From Neotamlana laminarinivorans (GTDB lineage: Bacteria; Bacteroidota; Bacteroidia; Flavobacteriales; Flavobacteriaceae), in NCBI RefSeq assembly GCF_020523925.1, contig NZ_JAJAPW010000002.1, positions 62,001 to 126,000 of the forward strand: 64,000 nt of DNA, written 5' to 3'. Every line of letters begins with the position of its first letter. The first letter of the stretch is position 1. Positions 35,399-44,989 of this stretch are shown piece after piece. The translations under genes were made by a program, and so were the position numbers. The notes beneath the pieces were generated by a model. The model worked only from the letters and a program-made list of their open reading frames with translations. It was not told the DNA's origin and made no database searches.

Positions 35399-36935
35399 TA
35401 TTTTTAATATTTAATACGCAATACGAAGGCTCATCGGCTAAGTTTTTACAAGGATTTCTCCAAAAACCGCGTCCTTCAATTAAATCATCGGCATGCAAAG
35501 GTCCCCAAACACCAGCAGAATAACCATGTACAATGGCCGATTTGCTTTCGTTCCAATATTTTAAAATAGGGTCTACAAAAGCCCAAGCTGCTTCAACCTC
35601 ATCGGCACGTGCATAAAGCGTAGCATCGCCTTGCATTGCATCGAGCAACAAGCGTTCGTAAGCTTCCATAATATTGTTTCCTTCTTCTAAATCAGAATAA
35701 TAAAAATCCATATTAGCACGCTCAACATTAAAGCCTTGTCCTGGTACTTTTACACCAAACTTCATTAAAATTCCTTCGTCTGGTTGAATGCGTATAATAA
35801 GTTTATTATCGGTATCAAAATCTTGATCTTTAAAAATGTGATGATGCGACGGTTTAAAATGTATTACAATTTCGGTAACTTTTGTTGGCATTCGCTTAGC
35901 AGTACGCACATAAAAAGGCACATCTTTCCAGCGCCAATTATCTATATAAAATTTAATAGCAGCAAAGGTTTCTGTGGTCGATGCTGGGTCTACACCTTCT
36001 TCTTCACGGTAACCTTTTACTGTCTCGCCATTTATTATAGCGCTTGTATATTGCCCACGAATGGTATGATTAAAAAGGGTTTCTTCGTCGTCCATTATTC
36101 GTAATGATTTTAACGCCTTAACCTTTTCGTTTCTAATTTCTTCAGGATCGTCGCTAATTGGCGGTTCCATAGCAACTATCGATACAATTTGCATTAAATG
36201 ATTTTGAAACATATCGCGTAATGCACCAGATTTGTCGTAATAACCACCACGATTACCAACCCCAACACTTTCGGCATTTGTAATTTCTACGTGACGAATG
36301 TAATTTCGATTCCATAGTGGCTCGAAAACCGTATTAGAAAAACGGGTTACCAATAAGTTTTGTACTGTTTCTTTACCTAAATAGTGGTCTATTCGGTAAA
36401 TTTGCGATTCTCTAAAGTATTTTTGTAACCCTATATTTAGTTCTTTCGCTGTTTCTAAGCTATAACCAAAGGGTTTTTCAACAATTAAACGTTTCCATCC
36501 AACACCTTCAACACTTAAATCTACAGCTGCTAAATTTTTAGCAACGGTTTCATAAATACTTGGTGGCAATGAAAAATAGAATACAAAATTGTGATTTATT
36601 TTAAACTTGCTATTAAGTTCGTGTATTCTCTCTTTTAGCGGTGTAAAATCAGTATCGTAGCCATCACCTAAATCTTTATAAAAAAGTTTTTTTGCAAATT
36701 CAGCTTTTGTAGCGTCGCTATTTTCTGCTTCATCTTTTAAAAACTCACTATTAAAAACCACGCGGTTTCTAAAATCGTCGTCTGTTAAATCACTTCTACT
36801 AGTTCCTAAAACCACGAAATTTTCCGGTAAAAAATCACCTTTATACAAATCGTAAAGCGCAGGTATTAATTTTCGTTTTGTTAAATCGCCCGATGCACCA
36901 AAAATGATAAGCATCTGCTCGTCCATAGACTTCAT
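35379..36935 (-). CDS. zwf: Glucose-6-phosphate 1-dehydrogenase
   Basis: 518 residues. The nucleotide-binding GASGDLTKRK is at residues 13-22, the active-site RIDHYLGKE in the middle, and EKPFGYSLETAKELN confirms the family. It oxidises glucose 6-phosphate with NADP and gives the lactone to pgl, which overlaps its 3' end. Divergent from gnd, 170 bases away. Confidence 0.96.
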   Translation of the reverse strand: MKSMDEQMLIIFGASGDLTKRKLIPALYDLYKGDFLPENFVVLGTSRSDLTDDDFRNRVVFNSEFLKDEAENSDATKAEFAKKLFYKDLGDGYDTDFTPLKERIHELNSKFKINHNFVFYFSLPPSIYETVAKNLAAVDLSVEGVGWKRLIVEKPFGYSLETAKELNIGLQKYFRESQIYRIDHYLGKETVQNLLVTRFSNTVFEPLWNRNYIRHVEITNAESVGVGNRGGYYDKSGALRDMFQNHLMQIVSIVAMEPPISDDPEEIRNEKVKALKSLRIMDDEETLFNHTIRGQYTSAIINGETVKGYREEEGVDPASTTETFAAIKFYIDNWRWKDVPFYVRTAKRMPTKVTEIVIHFKPSHHHIFKDQDFDTDNKLIIRIQPDEGILMKFGVKVPGQGFNVERANMDFYYSDLEEGNNIMEAYERLLLDAMQGDATLYARADEVEAAWAFVDPILKYWNESKSAIVHGYSAGVWGPLHADDLIEGRGFWRNPCKNLADEPSYCVLNIKNNGTENL

Positions 36936-37105
36936 ATTGTTTTGTTAATTTATTGAAAAGTAAGCTTTTTTAAAACCTATTTCATTAATAACTAAATAAT
37001 TTATTTTACTTTTGAAACACTGTGTTTTTCGGCATTCAATATACGCTTTATTTTCTAGGTGTTTAAAGGATTTTAGTCGATTTCACTTAAATTTAACTAC
37101 AAATT

Positions 37106-38521
37106 ATGAGCGATAAAAAATACGATTTCGGATTAGTTGGTCTTGGTGTAATGGGCCGTAATTTTATATTAAATGTAGCAGATAATAACTTTTCGGCATT
37201 TGGCCACGATTTAGATCAAGAAAAGGTAGATGCTTTAATAGAAGAAGGCGGAAATACAGAAAAAGTAAACGCATCGTCCGACTTAAAAACATTTATCGAC
37301 GCACTTAGCACACCACGAAAAATTATGCTTTTAGTGCCTGCTGGAAAAGTAGTTGATATTGTAATAGATAGCTTAATTCCACATTTAGACAAAGGTGATA
37401 TTATTGTTGACGGCGGAAATTCGTTTTATACAGATACCGATCGCAGAGATGCGTATTTAGAAGAAAAAGGTATTCACTTTTTTGGAGCTGGTGTTTCTGG
37501 TGGCGCAAAAGGTGCCAGAAAAGGCCCAAGTATTATGCCTGGTGGCGATGCCGAAGCTTACAAAGTAGTGCAACCCATTTTTGAAGCGGTTTCTGCAAAA
37601 TACAAAGGCGAACCTTGTGTGGCTTACATGGGTAAAAAATCGGCCGGAAACTATGTGAAAATGGTACACAATGGTATTGAGTATGGCTTAATGCAGCTTA
37701 CCAGCGAAATTTACGATTTACTTAAAAAAGCAGGTGGTTTAACTAACAGCGAGCTTCATAATACGTATTCTGAATGGAATTCGGGAAGATTACAATCGTT
37801 TTTAGTTGAAATTACTGCCGATATTTTTACCGAAAAAGATGACAAAGGTGATGGCGATTTAATTGATAAAATTCTAGATAAAGCCAAACAAAAAGGAACT
37901 GGAAAATGGACTTCGCAAAACGCCATGGATTTAGGAATTCCTGTACCAAGTATAGATATTGCAGTGAGCATGCGTGAAATTTCGGCATTAAAAGACGAAC
38001 GTATTTTAGCTGATGAATTATACAACAGACCAACACCTGAAGCTATTGATAAAGCCGAATTAACTAAGTTAGCTGAAGAAGCCTTATATTTTGCATTTAT
38101 TATAACCTACGCACAAGGTTTACACCAATTAACAGATGCATCAAAAGAATATGGTTATGGCTGCGATTTAGCTGTTATTGCCAAAATTTGGAGAGCAGGT
38201 TGTATTATTAGAGCTGCTTTATTGGCCGATATTACTGAAGCTTACAACGATAATCCAGAGCTTAAAAACTTACTTTTAGCACCAAAATTTGTTGAAAAAG
38301 TACAGTCTACCGTAGCTTCGGCAAGAACATTGGTAAGTTATGCTGCTAAAAGCGGAATTCCTGTACCAGGTTTATCAAATTCGTTAACCTATTTCGATGC
38401 TTACACCTCTAGTCGTTTGCCATTAAATTTAATACAAGCGCAACGCGATTATTTTGGTTCGCATACCTACGAAAGATTAGACATAGAAGGCATTTTCCAT
38501 ACCGAATGGGAAAAGGAATAA
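37106..38521 (+). CDS. gnd: 6-phosphogluconate dehydrogenase, decarboxylating
   Basis: 471 residues, standard length. The Rossmann motif GLGVMGRNF begins at residue 12. GAGVSGGAKGARKGPSIMPG, KMVHNGIEYG and a C-terminal tail with FGSHTYERLD are diagnostic. It oxidises 6-phosphogluconate to ribulose 5-phosphate. It completes, with zwf and pgl, the oxidative pentose phosphate branch. A TACTTTTG -7-like element is at 37007-37014. Confidence 0.96.
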   Translation: MSDKKYDFGLVGLGVMGRNFILNVADNNFSAFGHDLDQEKVDALIEEGGNTEKVNASSDLKTFIDALSTPRKIMLLVPAGKVVDIVIDSLIPHLDKGDIIVDGGNSFYTDTDRRDAYLEEKGIHFFGAGVSGGAKGARKGPSIMPGGDAEAYKVVQPIFEAVSAKYKGEPCVAYMGKKSAGNYVKMVHNGIEYGLMQLTSEIYDLLKKAGGLTNSELHNTYSEWNSGRLQSFLVEITADIFTEKDDKGDGDLIDKILDKAKQKGTGKWTSQNAMDLGIPVPSIDIAVSMREISALKDERILADELYNRPTPEAIDKAELTKLAEEALYFAFIITYAQGLHQLTDASKEYGYGCDLAVIAKIWRAGCIIRAALLADITEAYNDNPELKNLLLAPKFVEKVQSTVASARTLVSYAAKSGIPVPGLSNSLTYFDAYTSSRLPLNLIQAQRDYFGSHTYERLDIEGIFHTEWEKE

Positions 38522-38545
38522 AATATTACGTTTTAAAAACTTAAA

Positions 38546-38585
38546 AAAAACCTGCAATTTTATTTTACAAATTTGCAGGTTTTTT
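38546..38585 (+). terminator. gnd terminator
   Basis: Arms AAACCTGCAA (38548-38557) and TTGCAGGTTT (38573-38582) followed by a T tract, 25 bases after the gnd stop. Confidence 0.8.
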
Positions 38586-38628
38586 ATTTTACATAATTCA
38601 TATATTTGGTGTAAACCAAACTAAATAT

Positions 38629-39507
38629 ATGAAAACCAAACAATTATTTTTACTGTTTGCCTGCATTGGTATGGCAGCTTTTTCTCAAAAAAAAGGACAA
38701 TCTATTGCTTTATTAGATAAAGATTTAAGCCATTTTGATATCTGGCTAAGCATTCCACATTCCTCGGTTACAGATTTACCAGAAGGCACCTATCAATCGG
38801 ATAAAATGAATTCGGGCGAACCCATAGGTTTAAACAACAACTTAAAAAATGTGTTTTCTATTATTGAAGAACATGGTGAACCTGTTTTAAAAATTACGGG
38901 CGAAATATTTGGTTGTATATCATCAAAAGCATCTTACTCAAATTATCATTTAAGTGTATTATTTAAATGGGGCGACAAAAAGTGGGAACCACGACTAGAC
39001 AAAAAACGCGATAGCGGTATTTTATACCATTGCTACGGGCCGCATGGGCGTTTTTGGAATACCTGGAAAACCTGTTTAGAATACCAAGTGCAAGAAAGCG
39101 ATTTAGGTGATTTTATTCCCTTAGGCGGAAACTCAGCAAAACCAAAAGTAGGTTCGCCAATTACCGATATTAGAGGCGATTTTAAAGAAGAAAAACGATT
39201 CGACCCACATTCTGAAGTTTACTCCGAAGGCAAAGGTTACATTCATGCGGATTCAGAGCACGATAAACCACATGGCGATTGGAATCTTTTAGAAATTTAT
39301 GTTATTGGCAACAATGCGGTACATTTAGTAAACGGAGAAATTGTAATGGTGTTAGAAAATGCTAGAAAACACGATGGCACTATTTTAAACGAAGGCGAAA
39401 TACAAATACAGTCTGAAGCTGCCGAATGCTATTACAAACAACTCACATTAACACCAATAAAAAAGTTTCCAAAATTTATTTCTAAAAACGTTCGATTTAA
39501 AGAATAA
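38629..39507 (+). CDS. Secreted DUF1080 (3-keto-disaccharide hydrolase-like) protein
   Basis: 292 residues. The signal peptide ends near MAAFSQ. The concanavalin-like fold of DUF1080 is shown by [38 protein letters not shown] and [21 protein letters not shown]. Some members cleave 3-keto-glycosides; others only bind glycans. Its substrate is unknown. It stands alone between gnd and the metal operon. Confidence 0.82.
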   Translation: MKTKQLFLLFACIGMAAFSQKKGQSIALLDKDLSHFDIWLSIPHSSVTDLPEGTYQSDKMNSGEPIGLNNNLKNVFSIIEEHGEPVLKITGEIFGCISSKASYSNYHLSVLFKWGDKKWEPRLDKKRDSGILYHCYGPHGRFWNTWKTCLEYQVQESDLGDFIPLGGNSAKPKVGSPITDIRGDFKEEKRFDPHSEVYSEGKGYIHADSEHDKPHGDWNLLEIYVIGNNAVHLVNGEIVMVLENARKHDGTILNEGEIQIQSEAAECYYKQLTLTPIKKFPKFISKNVRFKE

Positions 39508-39583
39508 AGAAAATCATCTATAATTTTTAAAAAATTTCTTGTTACCCAAACTAGTTTTCGGGGTTTCATTTAAAAACATTTTA

Positions 39584-39611
39584 AGATACTGAAACGAGTT
39601 CGGCATGACGA
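39584..39611. repeat. Short dispersed repeat, AGATACTGAAACGAGTTCGG type
   Basis: A conserved-looking block (AGATACTGAAACGAGTTCGG then CATGACGAA). A diverged relative occurs at 56909-56938 directly after dispersed element copy 3 (GAGATACTAAAACAGGTTAA). Similar blocks are scattered in flavobacterial intergenic regions from general knowledge. Nothing coding. Confidence 0.45.
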
Positions 39612-39656
39612 AATAATGTTATTGTAGTTTACAATACACACAATAAATAACAAATC

Positions 39657-39690
39657 AACCCTTTAAGTTTCAAAATTTAAAGGGTTTTTT
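39657..39690 (+). terminator. Terminator upstream of the mnt-like operon
   Basis: Arms AACCCTTTAA (39657-39666) and TTAAAGGGTT (39677-39686) followed by T6. It insulates the metal operon from transcription of the DUF1080 gene. Confidence 0.75.
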
Positions 39691-39696
39691 GTTGCG

Positions 39697-39747
39697 TACA
39701 TTTGATTTTTAACTACATTTGAATAAATTTTTAAGCTTACTTAAAAA
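39697..39747 (+). promoter_or_regulatory. Promoter and candidate MntR/DtxR operator
   Basis: Two TACATTTG elements lie at 39697-39704 and 39714-39721; the second has a TTTG 22 bases upstream (39688-39691). Just downstream, TTTTTAAG (39728-39735) and CTTAAAAA (39740-39747) form an 8+8 palindrome with a CTTA centre. It covers the likely start site before the repressor gene at 39766, and suits autoregulation. Confidence 0.5.
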
Positions 39748-39765
39748 TAATTTAAAGCAAATTAA

Positions 39766-40425
39766 ATGTCTGTAGCCATTGAAAATTTTGTAAAAGCCAT
39801 TTACAAAAACGGAAAAAGCAAAACCAACAACACCAAACCTGGTAATATTGCTAAAGTGCTGAACATATCTAGTGCTGCGGCAACCGATATGGCGCAAAAA
39901 TTAGCTGCTAAAAATGTGGTTATTTACGAAAAATATCAACCCTTAAAATTAACCGAAAAAGGCAATAAAATGGCTTTAAGCATTGTGCGAAAGCATCGTT
40001 TATGGGAAAGTTTATTATTTAAATTATTCGATTTATCGTTACACGATATTCATAAAGAAGCCGAATTGTTGGAGCATCAAACTTCCGATTTGCTTGCTGA
40101 AAAAATTAGCGAATATTTAGGCAACCCAAAATTCGATCCGCATGGCGACCCAATTCCGAATGCCGATGGAGAAATTACAACTATAGATACTTCTATTCCA
40201 TTATCAAAAGCCCAAGAAGGCAAAAGTTATATCATCTCAAGATTAATTAGCTCCGATAAAGAGTTTTTCGATTTTTGTTCGGCTAACGGATTAAAATACG
40301 GGAACACGGTTACAATCTCGAAGCAATTCATTTCGAGTAAAATGACTCAAATTTCAATTAACAATAACACCATTGTGCTTAACAGCGATTTCACCAACAT
40401 TATCTACGTTAATGAAAACAATTAA
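39766..40425 (+). CDS. DtxR/MntR-family metal-dependent transcriptional repressor
   Basis: 219 residues. An N-terminal wHTH (about 1-65; GNIAKVLNISSAAATDMAQKL), a metal-binding dimerisation domain (about 65-140; RKHRLWESLLFKLF, HKEAELLEHQ, FDPHGDPIP), and a C-terminal FeoA-like SH3 domain. This is the iron/manganese repressor architecture. First gene of a seven-gene metal-uptake operon and probably its autorepressor. The receptor start codon overlaps its end by 14 bases. Confidence 0.92.
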   Translation: MSVAIENFVKAIYKNGKSKTNNTKPGNIAKVLNISSAAATDMAQKLAAKNVVIYEKYQPLKLTEKGNKMALSIVRKHRLWESLLFKLFDLSLHDIHKEAELLEHQTSDLLAEKISEYLGNPKFDPHGDPIPNADGEITTIDTSIPLSKAQEGKSYIISRLISSDKEFFDFCSANGLKYGNTVTISKQFISSKMTQISINNNTIVLNSDFTNIIYVNENN

Positions 40426-42667
40426 ACTCCTTCTCTCAGTTATATTAATTGCGGTTTTACCACTAAATGCTCAAGAAGTAAAAGGTAAAATCACCTCAAA
40501 AAACGAAGCCCTTCCTTACGTAAATGTGTATTTAAAAGGCACTACAAAAGGTAACGCATCAAATGAGTTTGGCGATTATCAAATAAAAAATATTAAAGCA
40601 GGTAATTATACTATTGTAGCTTCATTTACGGGTTATAAATCGGTTGAAAAACAAATTTTCATAAAAAACAACGAGGTACTAACAGTGAATTTTAATTTAG
40701 AAGAATCTGCACTTTTAGACGAAGTTACAGTTACCGGAACCTTAAAACCGGTATCAAGATTAGAAAGCCCAATTCCTGTTGAAGTGTATTCCGCTACATT
40801 TTTAAAACAAAACCCAACAGCAAATGTGTTTGAAGCGCTTCAAAACGTTAATGGCGTGCGCCCACAACTTAATTGTAATGTGTGTAACACGGGCGATATT
40901 CATATTAACGGTTTAGAAGGCCCGTATACTCTGGTATTAATAGATGGTATGCCTATTGTAAGTGGTTTATCAACGGTTTATGGCTTATCGGGTATTCCAA
41001 ATTCATTAATCGAGCAAATAGAAATTGTAAAAGGCCCTGCATCGTCACTTTACGGTAGCGAAGCTGTTGGTGGTTTAATAAATATTAGAACCAAACAATT
41101 TTTTAAAGCACCGCTAGTATTTGCCGATGTGTTTTCTAACAGTTGGGGAGAAACCAATTTCGATTTAGGTTTTAAAACCAACGTTGGTAAAAAAGCCACT
41201 GTTTTAGTTGGAGCAAACTATTTTAATTACTCAAACCCCATAGATAATAACAACGACAATTTTACCGATGTTACGCTTCAAGATCGTATTTCGGTGTTTC
41301 AAAAATGGAATTTTGAACGCAACAGCGGAAAAGCTTTTTCCTTAGCCGGTCGTTATTTTTATGAAAATAGATGGGGTGGCGAAATGCAATGGAATTCATC
41401 TTACAGAGGTGGCAACGACATTTACGGAGAAAGTATTTATACCTCGCGCTACGAAATTATTGGTAATTACGAATTGCCGGTTTCAGAACATATGAATTTT
41501 CAGTTTTCATATTCCGATCACGACCAAAATTCCGTTTACGGCGATACACCCTATATTGCACAGCAAAAAATAGGTTTTGGGCAATTACTTTGGGATAAAT
41601 CTGTAAACAATCACGATTTACTTTTTGGCGTTGCAGCTCGATATAATTTTTATAACGATAACACCACTGCAACAGTACATGCAGATGAAGTTACAATTCC
41701 TTCTATTTTTGCTCAAGATGAATTTTCTATATCTGAAAAACAACACATTTTATTAGGTGCTCGCTATGATTACGACAAACGCCACGGATCTATTTTTACA
41801 CCACGTTTAGCCTACCGTTTTAAGCCAACAAAAAACGATATTATTCGCCTAAATGCAGGTACCGGTTTTAGGGTTGTAAACCTTTTTACAGAAGACCACG
41901 CTGCTTTAACAGGCTCAAGAGATGTTATTATTGAAGAAGAATTAAAACCAGAGCAATCATACAATGTTACTTTAAACTACTTAAAAACATTAACTACAAA
42001 TTCTGGCGAATTGTTTACGTTTGATGCCTCGTTGTGGTACACCCATTTTACCAATGCCATTATACCAGATTACGACACCAATCCAAATCAAATTATTTAC
42101 GCAAATTTAGATGGTTATTCAACATCAAAAGGCGCAAGCTTTAATATTGATGCTGTTTTAAACACTAACTTAAGAGCTTCAGTTGGTGCTACATTTCAAG
42201 ATGTTTCTCAAACAGAAAACAATGTAAAGATACAACAAATACTAACCGAAAAATTTAATGGTGTTTGGTCGGTTTCCTATAAAAATTATAAAACTAACTT
42301 ATCTGTAGATTACACAGGAACCATTTACGGCCCCATGCGATTACCATTATTAGGCGATTTAGACCCTAGAAGCGAATACTCACCAACTTGGAGTATTCAA
42401 AATATTCAGCTTACCTTTAACGGACTAAAACATTTTGAAATTTACGGCGGTGTTAAAAACATTTTAAACTGGACACCAAACAAGGGTAACCCGTTTATAA
42501 TTGCTAGAAGCGACGATCCTTTTGATGAAAATGTAGAATTTGATAACGATGGAAATGCAATAGTTACCGACGATAATCCTTATGCATTAACATTCGATCC
42601 GTCCTATGTTTATGCACCCAACCAAGGACGCCGTTTGTTTTTAGGTTTACGATTTATGATTAACTAA
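40412..42667 (+). CDS. TonB-dependent outer-membrane receptor of the metal-uptake operon
   Basis: 751 residues from ATG 40412 (MKTIKLLL). An earlier open frame from 40373 adds 13 residues inside the repressor gene and is rejected. The signal peptide ends at LPLNAQ. A CarboxypepD_reg-like domain (about 20-100) precedes the plug, with LDEVTVTGTLKP, GDIHINGLEGPYTLVLIDG and GPASSLYGSEAVGGL. A barrel ends RRLFLGLRFMIN. The CNVCN stretch in the plug is unusual. Given the operon it probably imports a manganese or zinc chelate (inference). Translationally coupled to the repressor. Confidence 0.9.
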   Translation: MKTIKLLLSVILIAVLPLNAQEVKGKITSKNEALPYVNVYLKGTTKGNASNEFGDYQIKNIKAGNYTIVASFTGYKSVEKQIFIKNNEVLTVNFNLEESALLDEVTVTGTLKPVSRLESPIPVEVYSATFLKQNPTANVFEALQNVNGVRPQLNCNVCNTGDIHINGLEGPYTLVLIDGMPIVSGLSTVYGLSGIPNSLIEQIEIVKGPASSLYGSEAVGGLINIRTKQFFKAPLVFADVFSNSWGETNFDLGFKTNVGKKATVLVGANYFNYSNPIDNNNDNFTDVTLQDRISVFQKWNFERNSGKAFSLAGRYFYENRWGGEMQWNSSYRGGNDIYGESIYTSRYEIIGNYELPVSEHMNFQFSYSDHDQNSVYGDTPYIAQQKIGFGQLLWDKSVNNHDLLFGVAARYNFYNDNTTATVHADEVTIPSIFAQDEFSISEKQHILLGARYDYDKRHGSIFTPRLAYRFKPTKNDIIRLNAGTGFRVVNLFTEDHAALTGSRDVIIEEELKPEQSYNVTLNYLKTLTTNSGELFTFDASLWYTHFTNAIIPDYDTNPNQIIYANLDGYSTSKGASFNIDAVLNTNLRASVGATFQDVSQTENNVKIQQILTEKFNGVWSVSYKNYKTNLSVDYTGTIYGPMRLPLLGDLDPRSEYSPTWSIQNIQLTFNGLKHFEIYGGVKNILNWTPNKGNPFIIARSDDPFDENVEFDNDGNAIVTDDNPYALTFDPSYVYAPNQGRRLFLGLRFMIN

Positions 42668-42689
42668 ATGAAATAGACAATACATAAAA

Positions 42690-43607
42690 ATGAAAAAATC
42701 AATATTAATTATAGCGTTTTTCAGTCTTATTTTTGGCTGTAAAAACGAAAAAAAAGCATCAGGAAAACTACAAATAGTAACTACAACAACCATGATAACC
42801 GATTTGGTTAAAAACATTGGTGGCGATGTTGTAGATATAAAAGGTTTAATGGGAAGCGGTGTCGATCCGCACCTTTACAAAGCCAGCGAAGGCGATGTTA
42901 CCAAGTTAGCCAATGCCGATATTATTTTTTATAACGGCTTACATTTAGAAGGTAAGTTGGTTGAAGTTTTCGAAAAAATGAAAAACAAAAAAACCATTGC
43001 TATTGCCGATGCTTTAGATAAAAACACATTAATTGGCTCTGAGTATTTTGCGTCAAACTTCGATCCGCACATTTGGTTTAATATAGATTATTGGCTACAA
43101 GCCGGAGCTTTTGTATCGAAAACCCTTGAAGCAGAATTACCTGAACAAGCAGAAACTTTCAGAAAAAATTGGGAAAATTACAAAGCGCAATTAATAACTT
43201 TAAAAGCTGAAATAACTAAAACCATTGAAGCTTTACCAAAAGAACAACGCATTTTAGTAACAGCCCACGATGCATTTAATTATTTTGGAAAATCTTTTAA
43301 TTTTGAAGTTGTTGGTTTGCAGGGTATTTCAACAGCAACAGAAGCAGGCGTGCAAGATGTACAAAAATTAGCCGCATTTATTATAGAACATAAAGTACGA
43401 GCCATTTTTGTAGAAAGCTCGGTACCAAAACGTACCATTGAAGCTTTGCAAGCCGCAGTAAAATCGAAAAATCACGATGTCGCTATTGGTGGAACTTTAT
43501 ATTCCGATGCATTAGGAACAGCAGGAACAGTTGAAGGCACTTATATAGGCATGTTTCAATACAATGTAAAAACTATTGTTGAAGCATTGAAAGCCTCTAA
43601 CGATTAG
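42690..43607 (+). CDS. TroA/ZnuA-like metal-binding lipoprotein of an ABC importer
   Basis: 305 residues. A lipobox IFGC makes C17 the lipidated residue. The four metal ligands of the cluster A-I family are H61 (GVDPHLY), H127 (FDPHIWF), H193 (VTAHDAF) and D273 (LYSDALG). The third ligand is His, as in TroA, rather than the Glu of manganese-specific PsaA/MntC. Zinc, manganese and iron are therefore all possible. It feeds the ATPase and permeases encoded downstream. Confidence 0.93.
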   Translation: MKKSILIIAFFSLIFGCKNEKKASGKLQIVTTTTMITDLVKNIGGDVVDIKGLMGSGVDPHLYKASEGDVTKLANADIIFYNGLHLEGKLVEVFEKMKNKKTIAIADALDKNTLIGSEYFASNFDPHIWFNIDYWLQAGAFVSKTLEAELPEQAETFRKNWENYKAQLITLKAEITKTIEALPKEQRILVTAHDAFNYFGKSFNFEVVGLQGISTATEAGVQDVQKLAAFIIEHKVRAIFVESSVPKRTIEALQAAVKSKNHDVAIGGTLYSDALGTAGTVEGTYIGMFQYNVKTIVEALKASND

Positions 43608-43628
43608 AATAATCTAGCATTGTTCCAT

Positions 43629-43672
43629 GTCCTTTTTTGACTGGTTTATCCTGAGCGTAATCGAAGCGTTTT
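43629..43672. repeat. Short dispersed repeat, ATCCTGAGCGTAATCGAAGC type
   Basis: Contains TATCCTGAGCGTAATCGAAGC, a block common between flavobacterial genes from general knowledge. It sits in the 131-base gap between the binding-protein and ATPase genes. No second copy was found in this window. Confidence 0.4.
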
Positions 43673-43738
43673 TTTAGACAAGCAAAAAATAAATGAAACA
43701 AAATAAAAAAACAAACAGTCAACAGAACAACAAAGGTA

Positions 43739-44494
43739 ATGATTGATAATAAAAATAAAACAACACCAATCGCTGTAAAAGTAGACGACCTTACCGTAGC
43801 CTACAATTACAAACCGGTGCTTTGGGATATCGATTTAGAAATTCCTGAAGGCGTTCTTATGGCTATTGTTGGGCCTAACGGTGCTGGAAAATCAACCTTA
43901 ATAAAATCTATTTTAGGTATTTTAAAACCTATCGCTGGAAGTGTTTCCATTTACGGAAAGCCATACGATAAGCAACGAAAACTAGTAGCCTACGTGCCAC
44001 AAAAAGGTAGTGTAGATTGGGATTTTCCTACCACAGCACTCGATGTTGTTATGATGGGAACTTACGGTAATTTGGGTTGGATAAAACGCCCAGGGCAAAA
44101 ACAAAAAAAAGAAGCGCTTGAAGCTTTAGAAAAAGTAGGCATGCTTCCTTTTAAAAACCGACAAATAAGTCAGTTATCCGGCGGCCAGCAACAACGTATA
44201 TTTTTAGCCAGAGCCTTGGTGCAAAACGCCTCAATTTATTTTATGGACGAGCCGTTTCAAGGTGTAGATGCCACCACCGAAATTGCCATTATAAACATTT
44301 TAAAAGCCTTACGAAAAGCCGGAAAAACAGTAATTGTAGTACATCACGATTTGCAAACTGTTCCAGAATATTTCGATTGGGTAACCTTTTTAAACGTAAA
44401 AAAAATAGCCACAGGCCCAGTAAAAGATATATTTAACGACGATTATTTAACAAAAACCTACGGCATAAATTACAAAGTAAGCATTCATAAGTAA
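43739..44494 (+). CDS. Metal ABC transporter ATPase
   Basis: 251 residues. Walker [10 protein letters not shown] (45-53), a Q-loop [12 protein letters not shown] typical of manganese/zinc importers, signature LSGGQQQR, Walker B IYFMDEP and the switch VVHHD are all intact. It powers the two permeases. The GNAT gene follows 4 bases later. Confidence 0.95.
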   Translation: MIDNKNKTTPIAVKVDDLTVAYNYKPVLWDIDLEIPEGVLMAIVGPNGAGKSTLIKSILGILKPIAGSVSIYGKPYDKQRKLVAYVPQKGSVDWDFPTTALDVVMMGTYGNLGWIKRPGQKQKKEALEALEKVGMLPFKNRQISQLSGGQQQRIFLARALVQNASIYFMDEPFQGVDATTEIAIINILKALRKAGKTVIVVHHDLQTVPEYFDWVTFLNVKKIATGPVKDIFNDDYLTKTYGINYKVSIHK

Positions 44495-44498
44495 CATT

Positions 44499-44963
44499 AT
44501 GGAAATAAGACGAGCAAAACTCGAAGATGCAAATAAAATTAGCTATTTAGTAATCAATACATCGGCAACACATAACCCGAATAATTACAATACTATTCAA
44601 GCCACAACATGGCAAAAATACAATACGCCAGCACGCATAAAAGCGCAATTGCAAGAACGCACTGTTTTTTGCGCCTTTATAAATAACAAACTTGTTGGTA
44701 CTATTGGATTAAAAGAGAATTGGATTGTTGGGTTTTACGTTAGCCATCATATACGCGGTAAAGGCTTAGGTTCAGAATTAATTCATTTTATTGAAAATTA
44801 TGCCTTAGAGCAAAACCAAAAAGAATTATTTTTAATTGCAACACCATCGGCTGTAGCCTTTTATAAATCTAAAAATTACAGCATTACAAAACCCGTAATT
44901 GTAACTTTAGACCATGTGGATTATGATGAATTTGAAATGCATAAAAAACTAACTAAAAATTAA
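44499..44963 (+). CDS. GNAT acetyltransferase embedded in the metal-uptake operon
   Basis: 154 residues, one GNAT domain. The acetyl-CoA loop is HIRGKGLGSELIHFIE (about 87-102), and the C-terminal FYKSKNYSITKPV is standard. Substrate unknown. It is inserted, in frame with operon spacing, between the ATPase and first permease genes, unusual for tro/mnt/znu operons. A short dispersed repeat follows before the permease start. Confidence 0.85.
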   Translation: MEIRRAKLEDANKISYLVINTSATHNPNNYNTIQATTWQKYNTPARIKAQLQERTVFCAFINNKLVGTIGLKENWIVGFYVSHHIRGKGLGSELIHFIENYALEQNQKELFLIATPSAVAFYKSKNYSITKPVIVTLDHVDYDEFEMHKKLTKN

Positions 44964-44964
44964 T

Positions 44965-44988
44965 TTTTCGCTTTCGCGGAAATATAAC
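44965..44988. repeat. Short dispersed repeat, TTTCGCTTTCGCGGAAAT type, copy A
   Basis: TTTCGCTTTCGCGGAAAT followed by ATAAC. It matches copy B at 54783-54805 over 23 bases with one mismatch. It lies just before the first permease start (44990), where it could influence translation. Confidence 0.6.
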
Positions 44989-44989
44989 A

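Noticed and set aside
40373-40411. Earlier start for the metal-operon TonB receptor
   Set aside because: The 13 extra residues fall inside the repressor gene, and the signal peptide begins at the ATG at 40412.
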